From Spizellomyces punctatus DAOM BR117 (taxonomy: Eukaryota; Chytridiomycota; Chytridiomycetes; Spizellomycetales; Spizellomycetaceae): a stretch of 63,916 nt of DNA. Location: positions 5,453-69,368 of the forward strand of contig NW_015971563.1 in NCBI RefSeq assembly GCF_000182565.1, written 5' to 3'. Of the stretch, positions 21,600 to 32,300 are shown piece after piece (position 1 is the stretch's first letter; each line of letters begins with the position of its first letter). A program made the position numbers and the translations under genes. A model generated the notes under the pieces. The model was given only the letters and a program-made list of their open reading frames with translations. It did no database searches and had not been told where the DNA came from.

Positions 21600-24310
21600 T
21601 ATTCCCACCAGTCATGGATGGACCATCCCGTTCCTTACTTGTCTGTTACACCTTGTAACTCCGGTCTCCAGCACGACCTCCGTCATCCGCTGTTTGACCT
21701 GAGAAAGTGCCCCGACACCTGGCTCGCGCAGCCGCTCTCCATCTCGTCAGAGAAACACGAAGGTACGTTTTTGTGGTTCCCAAATCGTACACGATATTGC
21801 TGTGGGGAGAGGTGGGTTCCCTCAGGCCGCGCGATACTCGTGATTGCGGGTTGGTCTGCCTTTCGGTATACCCAGGGCGTGCTTCACCGGACCCAGCCGC
21901 TCTTTTTCCATTCCACATGGATTGGTGGATTGGTGGAAACAGAGTTTCTGCGCCCAACCGGTGTGCAGGACTTGCAGCGGTCATTGCTGAGCTGTGGGAG
22001 CTTTGAGTGCCTCGTACATGCGGTCTGCGACCCGTGACAGGTTGGCATCAGCCCTTCCTATGCGCAATTTCCACCTTCGCTAGTCCCTACGCCGGCGGTT
22101 TTCTGACTTCGGTCGGCGCTAAGCAGAGCAGGCAGCCTTGTCCCTTTACGATTCTAGCATCCGTGGACGGAAGGTCCATGTGTATATTCGTGTAGAAGAG
22201 GCAGCAGCTTACATCAGTCGTCAAATAGGGTGCATCAACACAACTTTCGAATGTATACTTACCACCCTTTCTCCCTTTCTCTTTCTCGTTTGTGCTTCTA
22301 CCCGCCTACGTCATCGTCTTTAACGATGTTACCCGACATTCGCTTTCTGCGAGACCCACGCGCGCTTTCCGTCCCCTCGCGTTTCCCCCAATCTCGTCAC
22401 CATTACCGTTCGCCAAAATGACCCTTCGTCTGGTGTTTAAACTGGCTCGCGCGTCCTGCCCCGACATCTGGCTCGCGCATTTGCTCTCCGTCGCGTCAGG
22501 CAACAAAACAGTAAGGTGCGTTTCGTGGTTCCCAATCATACACGACGTTGCTGTGGGGAGAGGTGGTTCCCTTGGGCTCGCGCGATACCCCGGGTTTAGG
22601 GGTTGAATTTATGGTCTACCTGTCGGTGGACCCTGTGCGTTCGTTACTGGACCAGCCGCTCTTTTTCTTCCATGGATTGGTAGAAAGAGAGTTTCTGCGA
22701 CTCGTCGGTTACTGGACCTGCGATGGTGATTGCTGAGTTGCGCGAACTTGAGTGCCTCGTCAGCGTGGTCTTTGACCCGTGACAAGTTGGCACCAGTTCC
22801 TTCTAGAGTGCTTCGTACGCGTCAACCCGTACCAAGCTACTCCAACTCCTCTGTGCGGTCTCCCAATTTCGTTAGTCCCTGGCCGGTGGGGGATCTGACT
22901 TTGGTCGGCGCTAGGAAGAGCAGGCAGCCTTGTCCCTTTACGATTCTACCGTGTCCCTGGACGAATTGTTCAGCGGGTCATTTATTTGACATTCTCCGCA
23001 TCGAAGAGGCAGCAACTAGTCGTCGAATGGGGTGCATCAACATCAATATTATTTTCGGATGTATACTTACCACTTTTTTTCTTTTCTTCCTCGTATGTTC
23101 ATCCTCCACCCTCTTCCGTCACCGTCTTCAACGACTTTTTTTCGGCGTTCGTTCTCTGCGAGATCCGCAAACCGCGAACAACCCCCTGCGACACTCTTGT
23201 ACCCTCAAGGCTTAATTTAGATATTATAACATAATGTTAAGCTGTTGTATTTTCTTACGAATATAAGGGGATGAAGGTGGAATACGGCTTCTTAGTGTCG
23301 TCAAGCTGTACCCAGGGATGCATTATCAGAATATGACCAAGCTGCCCACTCTGAAGAGACCTGTGATTGCTTGACTGACAGATTGATTTCCGTAATCAAA
23401 CTGCCCCAGATTGCAAGGCTAGTGTTAGCCATTGGAATGATGCAGGCGTTGGCAAATAATTTCATTGATAACGATCACAATATCAGCCAGAATAGGAAGC
23501 ACTCTCCTCCCTTCGTATGCCAGTCCTAACCCCAACCCACCACCTTGCCCTACTAGCTTTCTCAAGGAATCCGACTTTCAGGCTATTCAAAGACATGATT
23601 GGATCACAGCCGATCTTGTAGACACTACTAGAAAATATCAAGAGTTCACATCTGTCGGGCGTGCAAAGAACACAAAAGCGTCGGTGATACAAGTGTTCAG
23701 ATCTCCATGAAGAACTGAACACGAGACGGGGAAATTGCTACATGGGCAGCGCACCAGACGATGTAGCCGGGATTATCCTAAAGGTGGTCATTAAAATTCA
23801 AAGATCAGTAATTTTGTACATTACTTGATAATACCTCCGAGAGAGCATCTCGCATCCCAAAAGAGCACATATTGCCCTTGCTGATATCATATTCCAAGTC
23901 ATCTTAAATCCGTTAGAGTGTAGCAAAATGCTGAAAGACCAAGTCACGAGGGAGCAGATCATTGCGCAGATCGGGGGAATCGGTGCAACATTCGCAATCG
24001 AACACCCATATTCCACAAAGAATGTTCTGTCCCGCGAATTATGGAATTTTTTGAATTCCACCATGATCACTGCAACCGTTTACTCTGCCAAGAACTTGCC
24101 AACGACATGTTTTTATTCCGTTCGGGGTTGCCTTCAGCACGAGAGACTGTAACCATGTGCAAGATCAGAGAGATAATGAATTTGAAGAGCCAGAAGATGT
24201 GATCGTGGGCATGAAATCTGTCGTCACAAATGATGAAAAAATGCCTCGAAAACGACCGGACTGATCACCCATGCTCGCCGAGAGGTGACGAGTTGACTGA
24301 TATCGGCGCT
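21600..24310 (+). repeat. Dispersed repeat family, copy 2 (forward, partly duplicated)
   Basis: This block is the longest copy of the family. Its 5' module occurs twice in tandem (about 21640-22200 and 22430-23000; each has GCTGTGGGGAGAGGTGG and a following GGTCGGCGCTA). It continues through 23200-23760, which matches 27965-28500, and ends at 23990-24305, which matches 6160-6460 inverted. Open frames in it are short and differ between copies, so I call no gene. The 3' part retains a conserved coding ending on the plus strand (EFEEPEDVIVGMK then MPRKRPD) interrupted upstream. Confidence 0.8.
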
Positions 24311-24327
24311 AACTGAGATGGCTAATT

Positions 24328-24338
24328 GTTGAGGATAA
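24328..24338 (+). promoter_or_regulatory. TATA-like element before the aspartic protease gene
   Basis: GGATAAAAAGG lies about 90 bp upstream of the protease start codon, followed by a CT-rich leader. The spacing is plausible for a fungal core promoter. This is sequence resemblance only. Confidence 0.4.
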
Positions 24339-24428
24339 AAAGGGCGTTGGAGTTCTCCTCCCTCCTCTCTATTCAGCGTCCGGTCTCCCTTACTCACGAA
24401 GCACCTCATCAAATTTATCCCAGCAACT

Positions 24429-25770
24429 ATGAAGATCACCCTTCTCTCTTTGGCTTTTGCGGCCTCGGCCATAGCAGTGCCAGTCCAACCTAGCTCTAGC
24501 GCTAGCATGGCCCCGGAGGCGGTCTCCAGCATTCCTATATTCCGTCATCCCAAGAATGCTACAAAGCTCGAGAGGATTGTCGCCAACAAGGACTTTAGCA
24601 TTCAGAAATATTCTGCGCTCACCTCTGGTTTGCATGCACGCGGTCCGATTTTGACAAACGACGCAAACGAGTTGTACTATGGGCCTGTAACCATCGGATC
24701 CCAAACGTTCCAGGTTGATTTGGACACAGGCTCCTCCGATTGTATGTGGACCATCGGGATTTCAAAAGGCTCTTTAGCTGATCAGAATGAGTTCTTCTAG
24801 TTTGGCTTCGCGGAGCAAACTGCCAGTCAAGTGATGGCTCCTGCGGCAATGGCCAGCCCGCGGTTAGCACGCGCGAGTTCAAAGATACAGGTTCCCAGTT
24901 CCAAGACTCTTGTAGGTTCAATTGAAAACAAAGCTAGAATTGCTGGGGCGGATCATTCTAACTATTTTACATCAAGACGGCTCTGGCTCTGCAGACGGCG
25001 AAATCTACCAAGGCACTTACACACTCGGTGGCGTGACCGCCAAGAATGCGTATTTTGGTGTATCGACGAACGAGCAAGGATTTACCGATCCCGCAGACGG
25101 TCTTCTTGGATTAGGATTTGCGGCCATCAGCAACATTGCTTCCGCCACCAACGGTCGGGCCCCGATTGATGAACTGGGATTGAAGTCGTTCGGCTTTTAC
25201 CTCAGCAACGCCAATGACGGAGACCAGGGACTTGTTACTCTGCAGGGAGCTGACAGTTCAAAGTACACGGGAGGATTCAACTATGGTGAGACTATACACA
25301 TAACGGCATTCGCCCTCTGCGTGTGAAATCTCATCCATCTTGCAGTACCCTTGAACTCTCGTACCTACTGGCAGTATTCTCTCAGTGGTGGCTCTGTCCA
25401 AGTCGGCAACACCAAAACTGCGTTCTCAATCCGAAACGCCATCGCCGACACTGGTACAACCCTCATTATCATCGGTGACAAGGAAGCAAGTGCAATCGCC
25501 AGAGCTGTCGGCGCCGACTCTAACGGAAATATTTCGTGTTCCGTCGCCAGAACCGGTCCTAAAGTGGTCTTTAACATCAACGGCGTGGCTTACGCTATCC
25601 CACCTAGCGTCTATGTGTTTGAGGACCAGGGACAGTGCATCCTGGGCATCCAGGGCGGTGCAGCTCAAGCTGGCGTCGCAATCTTTGGAGACGTTTTCAT
25701 TAGACAGTATTACACCTTATTTGATGTTGCTAACAGCCGTGTTGGATTTGCTCTAGCTAATCACAACTAG
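24429..25770 (+). CDS. Secreted pepsin-like aspartic protease (family A1)
   Basis: This is an extracellular endopeptidase made as a preproenzyme. Exons 24429-24741, 24801-24911, 24977-25285 and 25346-25770 give 385 residues. An N-terminal signal peptide (MKITLLSLAFAASAIAVP) is followed by a propeptide of about 60-70 residues. The first catalytic motif is QVDLDTGSSDFW near residue 99, formed across intron 1. The flap-side YGSGSADG is assembled across intron 2. The second catalytic motif IADTGTTLI lies near residue 280. The C-terminus has the usual ILGDVFIRQYY-type block, here IFGDVFIRQYYTLFDVANSR. Cysteine pairs typical of pepsins are present (ANCQSSDGSC, ISCSVARTG...QC). Both catalytic aspartates are intact. 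Without splicing, the frame breaks after DTGSSD. It lies just downstream of a repeat copy. Confidence 0.93.
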
Positions 25771-25953
25771 ACTCTAGATACACCATAGAATGACATGCTA
25801 CCGTCGCTGGGCGACGAAAAGATGTAGTTAGAGTAGGTAGACTAGTTCAATTCAATATACAATTCTTGGATAGCTGATATATTCGACAAGTCCTTTATAC
25901 ATAATCATACTATTCCAATATAATTACATATAATAAAAACAAACACTAACTTC
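25771..25953. other. AT-rich spacer
   Basis: This short AT-rich region lies between the 3' ends of the convergent protease and orphan genes and should hold both 3' UTRs. I see no other signal. Confidence 0.4.
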
Positions 25954-26580
25954 TCAAAGGAAGAAAGCAAATACCGCAGAAGCGGCGGCAGCACCGACAG
26001 CGCTAGCAACAGCACTAGCAAAGGCAACTGTTGTAACAGGGACCGCGGCGACGGGTGGCGCAGCTGGTGCGTCGGGAGCCGGGGCGATGGGCGGAGGTGC
26101 AGGGAATTCAACCTCCGCCGCGCCAGCGGCATCAGGGTCAACGGTTTCAGGGATCGCCGCGATGAGAGCTGGCGCGGTTTCAGGTATCGGAGAGTTGGGC
26201 GGCGGCGTGTGGCGCTCCTGCGCCACGTTCGTTGTGGCTTGGCTGATAGCCGTGTCGCCCGAGTTGTTAAATCTGTTTCCGTTGATAACGTTTCGATTTT
26301 GGATATTCACGGGAGTCTGCCGTGACCGGCGGCAGAGCGTAATTAGCAATTCTTTCTGAATTGCATCGTGCCGTTCTAAAAGTGTTGACGCGCGGGCGCG
26401 CTCGGCGTCCTTGCGGGAGTCGTCTCCCAAAATTTTTGTCAATGCACCCATCCACGCCCGATTGGGCTGAGGGTATTCCTTGCCCACGTCAGTGGCAAAG
26501 GAGGAGACCGTCCATCTTTGCGGTCTTCGTCTAAAGAACCGGTCTACGCGGCGTTGCTTCTGGGCTTTCGTCAAAGTCAT
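25954..26580 (-). CDS. Orphan basic N-terminal domain with Ala/Pro-rich tail
   Basis: A single-exon frame of 208 residues starts at MTLTKAQKQRRVDRFFRRR. I know no family for it. Residues 1-85 are basic and look like a compact domain with WTVSSFATDVGKEY, WMGALTKILGDDSRKDAERA and RHDAIQKELLITLCRR. A divergent relic of the same domain lies at about 28755-28950 on the plus strand, aligning as SFATKV...ELLTKILSE...VMQKDIIFSLCR, so this is a repeated family. After an Asn-rich linker, the last 90 residues are almost all A, P and V, ending in a hydrophobic AFASAVASAVGAAAASAVFA stretch. The matching DNA is repeated three times near 20 kb. A role in mobile DNA or a lineage-specific expansion is possible. 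The start could be eight codons earlier. Confidence 0.5.
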   Translation of the reverse strand: MTLTKAQKQRRVDRFFRRRPQRWTVSSFATDVGKEYPQPNRAWMGALTKILGDDSRKDAERARASTLLERHDAIQKELLITLCRRSRQTPVNIQNRNVINGNRFNNSGDTAISQATTNVAQERHTPPPNSPIPETAPALIAAIPETVDPDAAGAAEVEFPAPPPIAPAPDAPAAPPVAAVPVTTVAFASAVASAVGAAAASAVFAFFL

Positions 26581-26700
26581 TGTATGTTGGATATTTGGTA
26601 ACAAATCAAATAGCTGGACAATAAGCGGCGGACATCGCGAGACCTCCTCTATTTAAAGTCCTTAAAAGTCCTGTATAAAATTAATTATTCCATATTTGTC

Positions 26701-26870
26701 TATATTACACATCACGTGAGCAATTACTCTCTCCATGGCTGTGCTGGGTGATTTTTGGCACAGCAGGCAATTAATTAAATTATTATTAATTGCTATTAAT
26801 TGCCTGCTGTGCCATAAATCACCCAGCACAGCCATGGAGAGAGTAATTGCTCACGTGATATGTAATATAA
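26701..26870. repeat. Large near-perfect palindrome (foldback/MITE-like)
   Basis: Two arms of about 75 bp (26701-26775 and 26797-26870) are reverse complements with only a few mismatches, around an AT-rich spacer of about 20 bp. Each arm holds CACGTGAGCAATTACTCTCT, CATGGCTGTGCTGGGTGAT and GGCACAGCAGGCAATTAAT. A diverged half-copy lies at 28530-28592. Shorter pieces (GGCACAGTCAT, GGGATAAAT) occur at 26880-26915 and 61930-62040, next to other repeat copies. It has no coding capacity and resembles a non-autonomous foldback element. Confidence 0.85.
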
Positions 26871-26939
26871 CTTAATTGGGATAAATTGTATATTATTGGC
26901 ACAGTCATAGAGAGCATTGTTAGTAATATTGGGACACTA

Positions 26940-28520
26940 AATTTTCTTCCGGCTATTTAAGGACGCCTTCAACGCGCGTTCCCTTTCCTCCCATTCACAC
27001 CAATGTGGTGCCATCACCACATTCGCAACACCGTTCTCCACCACAACCTTCGTCTGCGGGTTGACCTGACTTGGCACTTGCTGCCGGCCCCGACTCGTGG
27101 GTTGCGCGCTCTTCTTCGCGTCAAGGAGACAGTAAGGTGAGTTTTCATGGTTTCGAAAGTATACGACGTTGCTGTGGGGAGAGGAGGGATCCCTCAAGCG
27201 CCACGATAACCGTGCAATGGGTTCAACTTTAGGTCTACCTTTCGGTAGACCCTGTGCGCGCTTGACCGCGACCCAGCCGCTCTTTTTCTTCCATTCCAAA
27301 TGGGTTGGTTGGAAAAAGAGTATTCTGCACCAGTTCGGAGGCTGGACTGGCGGTGATTGCAAATCTTCGCTGGTCCCTACACCGATCCGGTTTCTGACTT
27401 TGGTCGGCGCTAAGCAGGAGCAGGCACCCTTATTCCCTTCACGATTCTCACGCGCCGTGGACGAACAGTCCATGTGAATACGTACAAAAGAGGCAGCAAC
27501 TTCTATAGTAGTGTCAAATGGGTGCATCAACATACTTTTCGGATGCATGCTGACCATCTTTTTTCCTTCCTTTTTTCGTATGTTCATGCTCTACCCTCTT
27601 ACGGCATCGGCTTCAATGATTTTCGGCCTTCGTTGTCACGAGAAACGCGGCTTGTTTTCTTCACCTTTGACCTTGATTTATCTTCTCCCACCTTTTATCG
27701 CTTCTTCCTCGGCTGTTCATGGCGCCCTCTTCCATCACCTTCAACGATTTTTCTCGGCGGTCGTTTCCTTTGAGACCCTCGCGCGTTTTCCTTTTCCTCG
27801 GGTTCCGCCAACCTCCTCATCACCGTCAACAAAACAACCTCCAACATCCGCTGTTTGAGTTAATACTGGCCCTTCGTCGCCGGGCGCGACAGAATTAATT
27901 GAATATCCGAAACCGGCAAGTGATTAACGGATACCGAAATCACTCAAGAATAGTGGCGAAGCGACAATTTCCTATCCTTAATTTAGATATTGTAACCAAG
28001 TGTCAACCTGTGTACTGTCTTACGAATATAAATGCATAAGATAGGACTTTTTCGTGAATGCTGGACACTCTGAAGGACCTGTGTTTGATTGGTACATTGA
28101 TTTCCCTGCTTGAGATACCCAGTTTTTTAAGACTGCGACACATACAGACAGTTTCCGTTTCCGGTCATGTTAGCCATCGAAATGATCGTGGCATTGATAC
28201 CTTCATCAATCGGCGTCGTATGGGCTAGACTAGTAAGTGCTCCCCGAAACTTCCCAACCTACCTACCAACTTTCTCAAGCAATCCGACCTCCAGCTTGGC
28301 AAATTTGTTCAACGGCATGATTGGATCACAGCCGATCTTAAGAAACTCCTAGGAAGCATGCGCAAAGTGGAAGAGATCGTAATTACACACGAAAGCGTCA
28401 ATGATACTTGTGTTCAGATCTCCATGAAAAAACAAGGCTCTGCTGAACACGAGACGGGTAAATGCTGCATGGGGAGCGAGTGTGCGCGGGCGATGTATGG
28501 ATCTAGCCGGTATTATTCCA
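26940..28520 (+). repeat. Dispersed repeat family, copy 3 (forward)
   Basis: This copy carries the same landmarks as copy 2 in the same order: GTTGCTGTGGGGAGAGG (about 27165), TTCCATTCCAAATGGGTTGG (about 27290), GACTTTGGTCGGCGCTAAGC (about 27400) and the CATGATTGGATCACAGCCGA run (about 28315). Its 27965-28500 part matches 23205-23760. The palindromic element abuts its 5' side. Minus-strand and plus-strand open frames here are not shared between copies, so I call no gene. Confidence 0.8.
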
Positions 28521-28681
28521 CAGGGTGGTTAATTGTTCGCTGTGCCAAAAATAACCGGCACAGCCATAAAGAGAGTAATCACTCACGCGATACTAATTCA
28601 CTACTCGTATCGAAGTGTCCATCTGACAAATGTTTCTGCTGTAATCCCGTTATCTGTAAGATCAAATATTCAATACCAGTT

Positions 28682-28950
28682 TTAGTTAACGACAGACGAC
28701 ATCTTGCTGGTGGAACCGCGCAACGCGGTTTTTTGAACAACTGGCTCAAGTGGCTCCAACATTTCCTTTGCCACTAAAGTTCCAGCGGAAAATACTCTAC
28801 CAACCAGGGTTTGGACAGAACTCTTGACCAAAATTCTGAGTGAACCACACCGCACAAACGCCGAAAAAAACCGTGCCCTGCGACTTTCGAAAGTGCACGA
28901 CGTCATGCAGAAAGACATTATTTTCAGCCTCTGCCGAACAGTCTAGTGCA
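28682..28950 (+). pseudogene. Relic of the orphan domain encoded at 25.9-26.6 kb
   Basis: One plus-strand frame from about 28755 reads SNISFATKVPAENTLPTRVW, then ELLTKILSEPHRTNAEKNRA, then VMQKDIIFSLCR. Position by position this follows the N-terminal domain of the gene at 25954-26580 (SSFATDVGKEYPQPNRAWMG, ALTKILGDDSRKDAERARA, AIQKELLITLCR). Stops and a frame change upstream show it is broken. It is too diverged at DNA level to be a recent copy. Confidence 0.6.
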
Positions 28951-29011
28951 ACTCCGAGCAGACTATACTGTCAGCGGAGAAATCTATTATAATAGGGGCG
29001 ACGCGTCTCTT

Positions 29012-29218
29012 GCCAAGCCACACGCTAAACAAGCCACACATTTTCCCTGAACTAAACCACACACTTGCCTGGACAAGCCACACACTTTCCCTGAACTAAA
29101 CCACACTCTTCCCCTGGACTGAGTCCCTGACGCAAGCCACACGCTTACCCTGAACTAAACCACATTCTATCCCTTGGACTAAACCACACTCTTTCCTTGG
29201 GCTAAACCACACGCCTAA
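29012..29218. repeat. Minisatellite with a CTGAACTAAACCACAC-type unit
   Basis: About eight imperfect copies of a roughly 22-28-bp unit centred on GAACTAAACCACACTCTTCC or GACAAGCCACACACTTTCC follow one another. AAACCACA and AAGCCACA cores recur at regular spacing. The tract starts about 110 bp beyond the 3' end of the dynein gene, on the downstream side. It is non-coding. Confidence 0.85.
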
Positions 29219-29332
29219 TCAGCTCGTAGGCCATAACCCCCAAGGACCACGCTCACAATGACATGGTCTTTTTTAAAATCATTGGACATTGGTGGATTAA
29301 GTACAATAAAAAACAACACGATGCACTACTCT

Positions 29333-32300
29333 TCAGTCATCAAGTTGAAGCCTGCCAAAGCATTGATCGGATTAGTCGAGATTCAGGTAAACCACAACTT
29401 CGCTCAGTTGACATGATACTCACAGTGCGGCTACGCCGCGCATGATCCAGTGCTTTTCTGGTTTATCAGTGGGCAATCTGATTCCAATAACAAAATTTGT
29501 GGAATGCCCAGTAGTGGATAGAACTCCTCGTCTGGCGCTCGTCTTGTATACCGGACAATCGTAGGTTGCTTTTACCTGTCTGTCGGACACTCTGCATGGC
29601 TTGAACCATATTACGGGGAGCGGATCGTAAAGCACCTTGGGGAAAGATTCTGCGATGAATCCCTTCTCTCGGTTCCATCTTGCACCCTCCAGGAATAATC
29701 CGCTAACATAAACTCCGTTGTCAGCGGCCGCAGTGATATCGGACGGGTTGGATGGTAATACGTCAAAATCCAAGCCCAGCTCATCGATAGGTATTGTATA
29801 CTTTCGTGCATAATTTTGGAGCGTTGCTATGTAGAAGAGGGGACAAGTACATTAGTGTGTGAAGGCGTGAAAATGATTCGCTACTAGTATCATCTTACCT
29901 GTAATAAAGGACTGGGTAAAGAAGAACCCAGACATCCAAAAGACTTTTGGACTCCCATGCTCAAACCAATCTCGAAAGAACTTTATTCTCGCCACGAGGT
30001 CGTTGATGTACGCTCCAAGTGGTTTCAAACTTGGATAACTTTTCGCCGCCCACATTGCGGGTATTCTGCCGACCAGAATACTCTTACAGACTTCCTCAAG
30101 TTCCGCACTCATCACTACCAAGCCGCGAATCGCTTTCTGAACGTTCACCAAGCTGACCAGTACAACTTGGATGAGCCGATTGAACCGTATCATTTCCTGT
30201 ATCAGGACGGTGTTCATGCTTTCATTGTAAGTGACAGGATATTTCTTTACGGCCTCATCGATATTGAAGACGGACGGTATTCGTGACAAGATATCGGTTG
30301 CAACTTCTATGAGCACCTCGTCACTGGTTTTCTGTCCACCACCTCCAGCCACGCTGCGCTCCTGGGTAGCGACAACACTCTCAAATAAACTTCTTGTTTC
30401 CGCAAGCTGGCGGGCAATATCACCATTGTCGTGTATGCCAAAAATCTCGGGGCTCTGGTTAAGCGGCAATGACCGAATATACTCCAGGTAATTTTCGTAT
30501 GTGCCCTTGACAGGCGCATAGTAGGTTCCAGACGGAGAAAACCGGTAATTGTTATCCTCCACTATAGCTGGACAATAAAAGGTCGTCAATATGTTCATCA
30601 ATGTCCGCCGATCCCAGTCGTCCGTTACACGTCCACCGTAATTGCATTCCCCGGTAAGGTAGATTAAAGCTTTGAAGGGTATTTCAGAGTATTCGTTCAA
30701 GAACATTTGGAGCTGACGCATGCTGATGCCTATAAACCGAACATTCAAGAGTTAGCGACATAGCAAATCGGGCCTTGATACAACACGATACATACGGAGA
30801 TCCGAGTCATTAAACTCGTATGGAATGTTCCAACCCAACGGGCCAAAGTTCCTTCTCTCTTGAACCACACCATGGAATGTGCACAATCCGAAGAGCAGCT
30901 TTTCCCACTCATTTGATTTTACGGACCCAGCGAAAAACTTTTCATCACTGATGGGGTCGCTCAAGTAACTTTTAAGGAGGTTGGCTTTTAGCCCCTTTGG
31001 AGGTTCATTCGTCATTTTTACGCCTCTATAGTGCATGGATTAATGTCCGATATCGTAGCATGTCGGTTTAGTGGTGCTTACCCTTGCAGAATGCTAGCCG
31101 GAAACTTTGGGCTCGGGTAAGAAGTCAACCAAAGTCGGAAATCTTTGTGAACGGAGACAGCCTCGGTGCTAATATCATCCACAATTTTTTCAAGGGTGGG
31201 AAGCCAGCTGACAGCCAGATGGCAGTTCTGGAGAACAACCCAGGTTCCACCTCTTTGAGCTTCTTTCACCATTGCTGCGGCGATTGGACCCTGACCTTGA
31301 CCTAAGGAGATTGATTGACATTTGGTGCCCGCAAAGCCTTTATCTTCTGCAAACTTCAGAAGCCTGCACCAATATTATCAATGCCTGTTTGTGTCCAAGT
31401 ACAGTTAAGTAGACAGTTTACTTACTGAGACATTGGATCTACCCCCGGGGATAGTATAAAAATGAGCGCTGATCGGTGGTTCGAGTCTTCGAAACTTGCT
31501 GCCAGATCGAAAGTTGGAGGCTCGATGAACTTGTGGCCAAGTTTGACTCGAACAAATTCTTGTATGGCTGGTATGATCCTCTCAGGTCTGAGAGCTCTCA
31601 CAACCAACATCTTCTGGAATTCATTCAAGCTAGCCCATTTGCCTGGCAATGCTGCCTCATGCGGCTCGCCATGTTCAATCCATCCTTTCCATTCCTGTGG
31701 ATCAAACTCTTCTCTGAGTCCGGAGAATGCAGGAAGGTCCGACATACGATATATCTCCGCCCACGCCTTCTCTGAGATTAGAGTTGGATCCGGATTCGGA
31801 ATTGTCGGCGCTCCCACACTAATGCCACCCGTAGTAAGATGTTGAAATTCGGGTTCATTCAGCTCCTGTCGGTTTTTCAGAATACTGGTGCATAGAAGAA
31901 ACGAGAAGAGGAGTTTGTCTTTTTCAAACAGTGAACGGCACACGTTGAGGTAAAGTGAGTATGTGAAATATGACTCGAGGTTCTTCAGTCGCCGCTTAAG
32001 TACACTGGATTTGTTGGATAGTGCAATGCCGTTGATGAACAGATCAATGAACCAGGTCAGAGAGTACTGGTACATTGGATCTATGTTTGCCAGATCCGCA
32101 ATGCAGAAGTAGAGCGTAGATGAGTGATTGGCAATGGGCCGGTATGAGTTACGTGTTTCATCGATTTTGCGTTCCGTTTCCTCTGCAATCTTTTGCTTTT
32201 CGAAGAGTTCCGTGGATATCTCCTTGGACGAGGATAATACCTCAATTGCCGTCTCATTCTCTAAAATATTGCCCTCTGCTGAGGAAAGGATCTCCAAAAT

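Noticed and set aside
26937-27587. 216-residue minus-strand frame over a repeat copy
   Set aside because: The frame is not kept in the other copies of the same repeat and matches no protein family.
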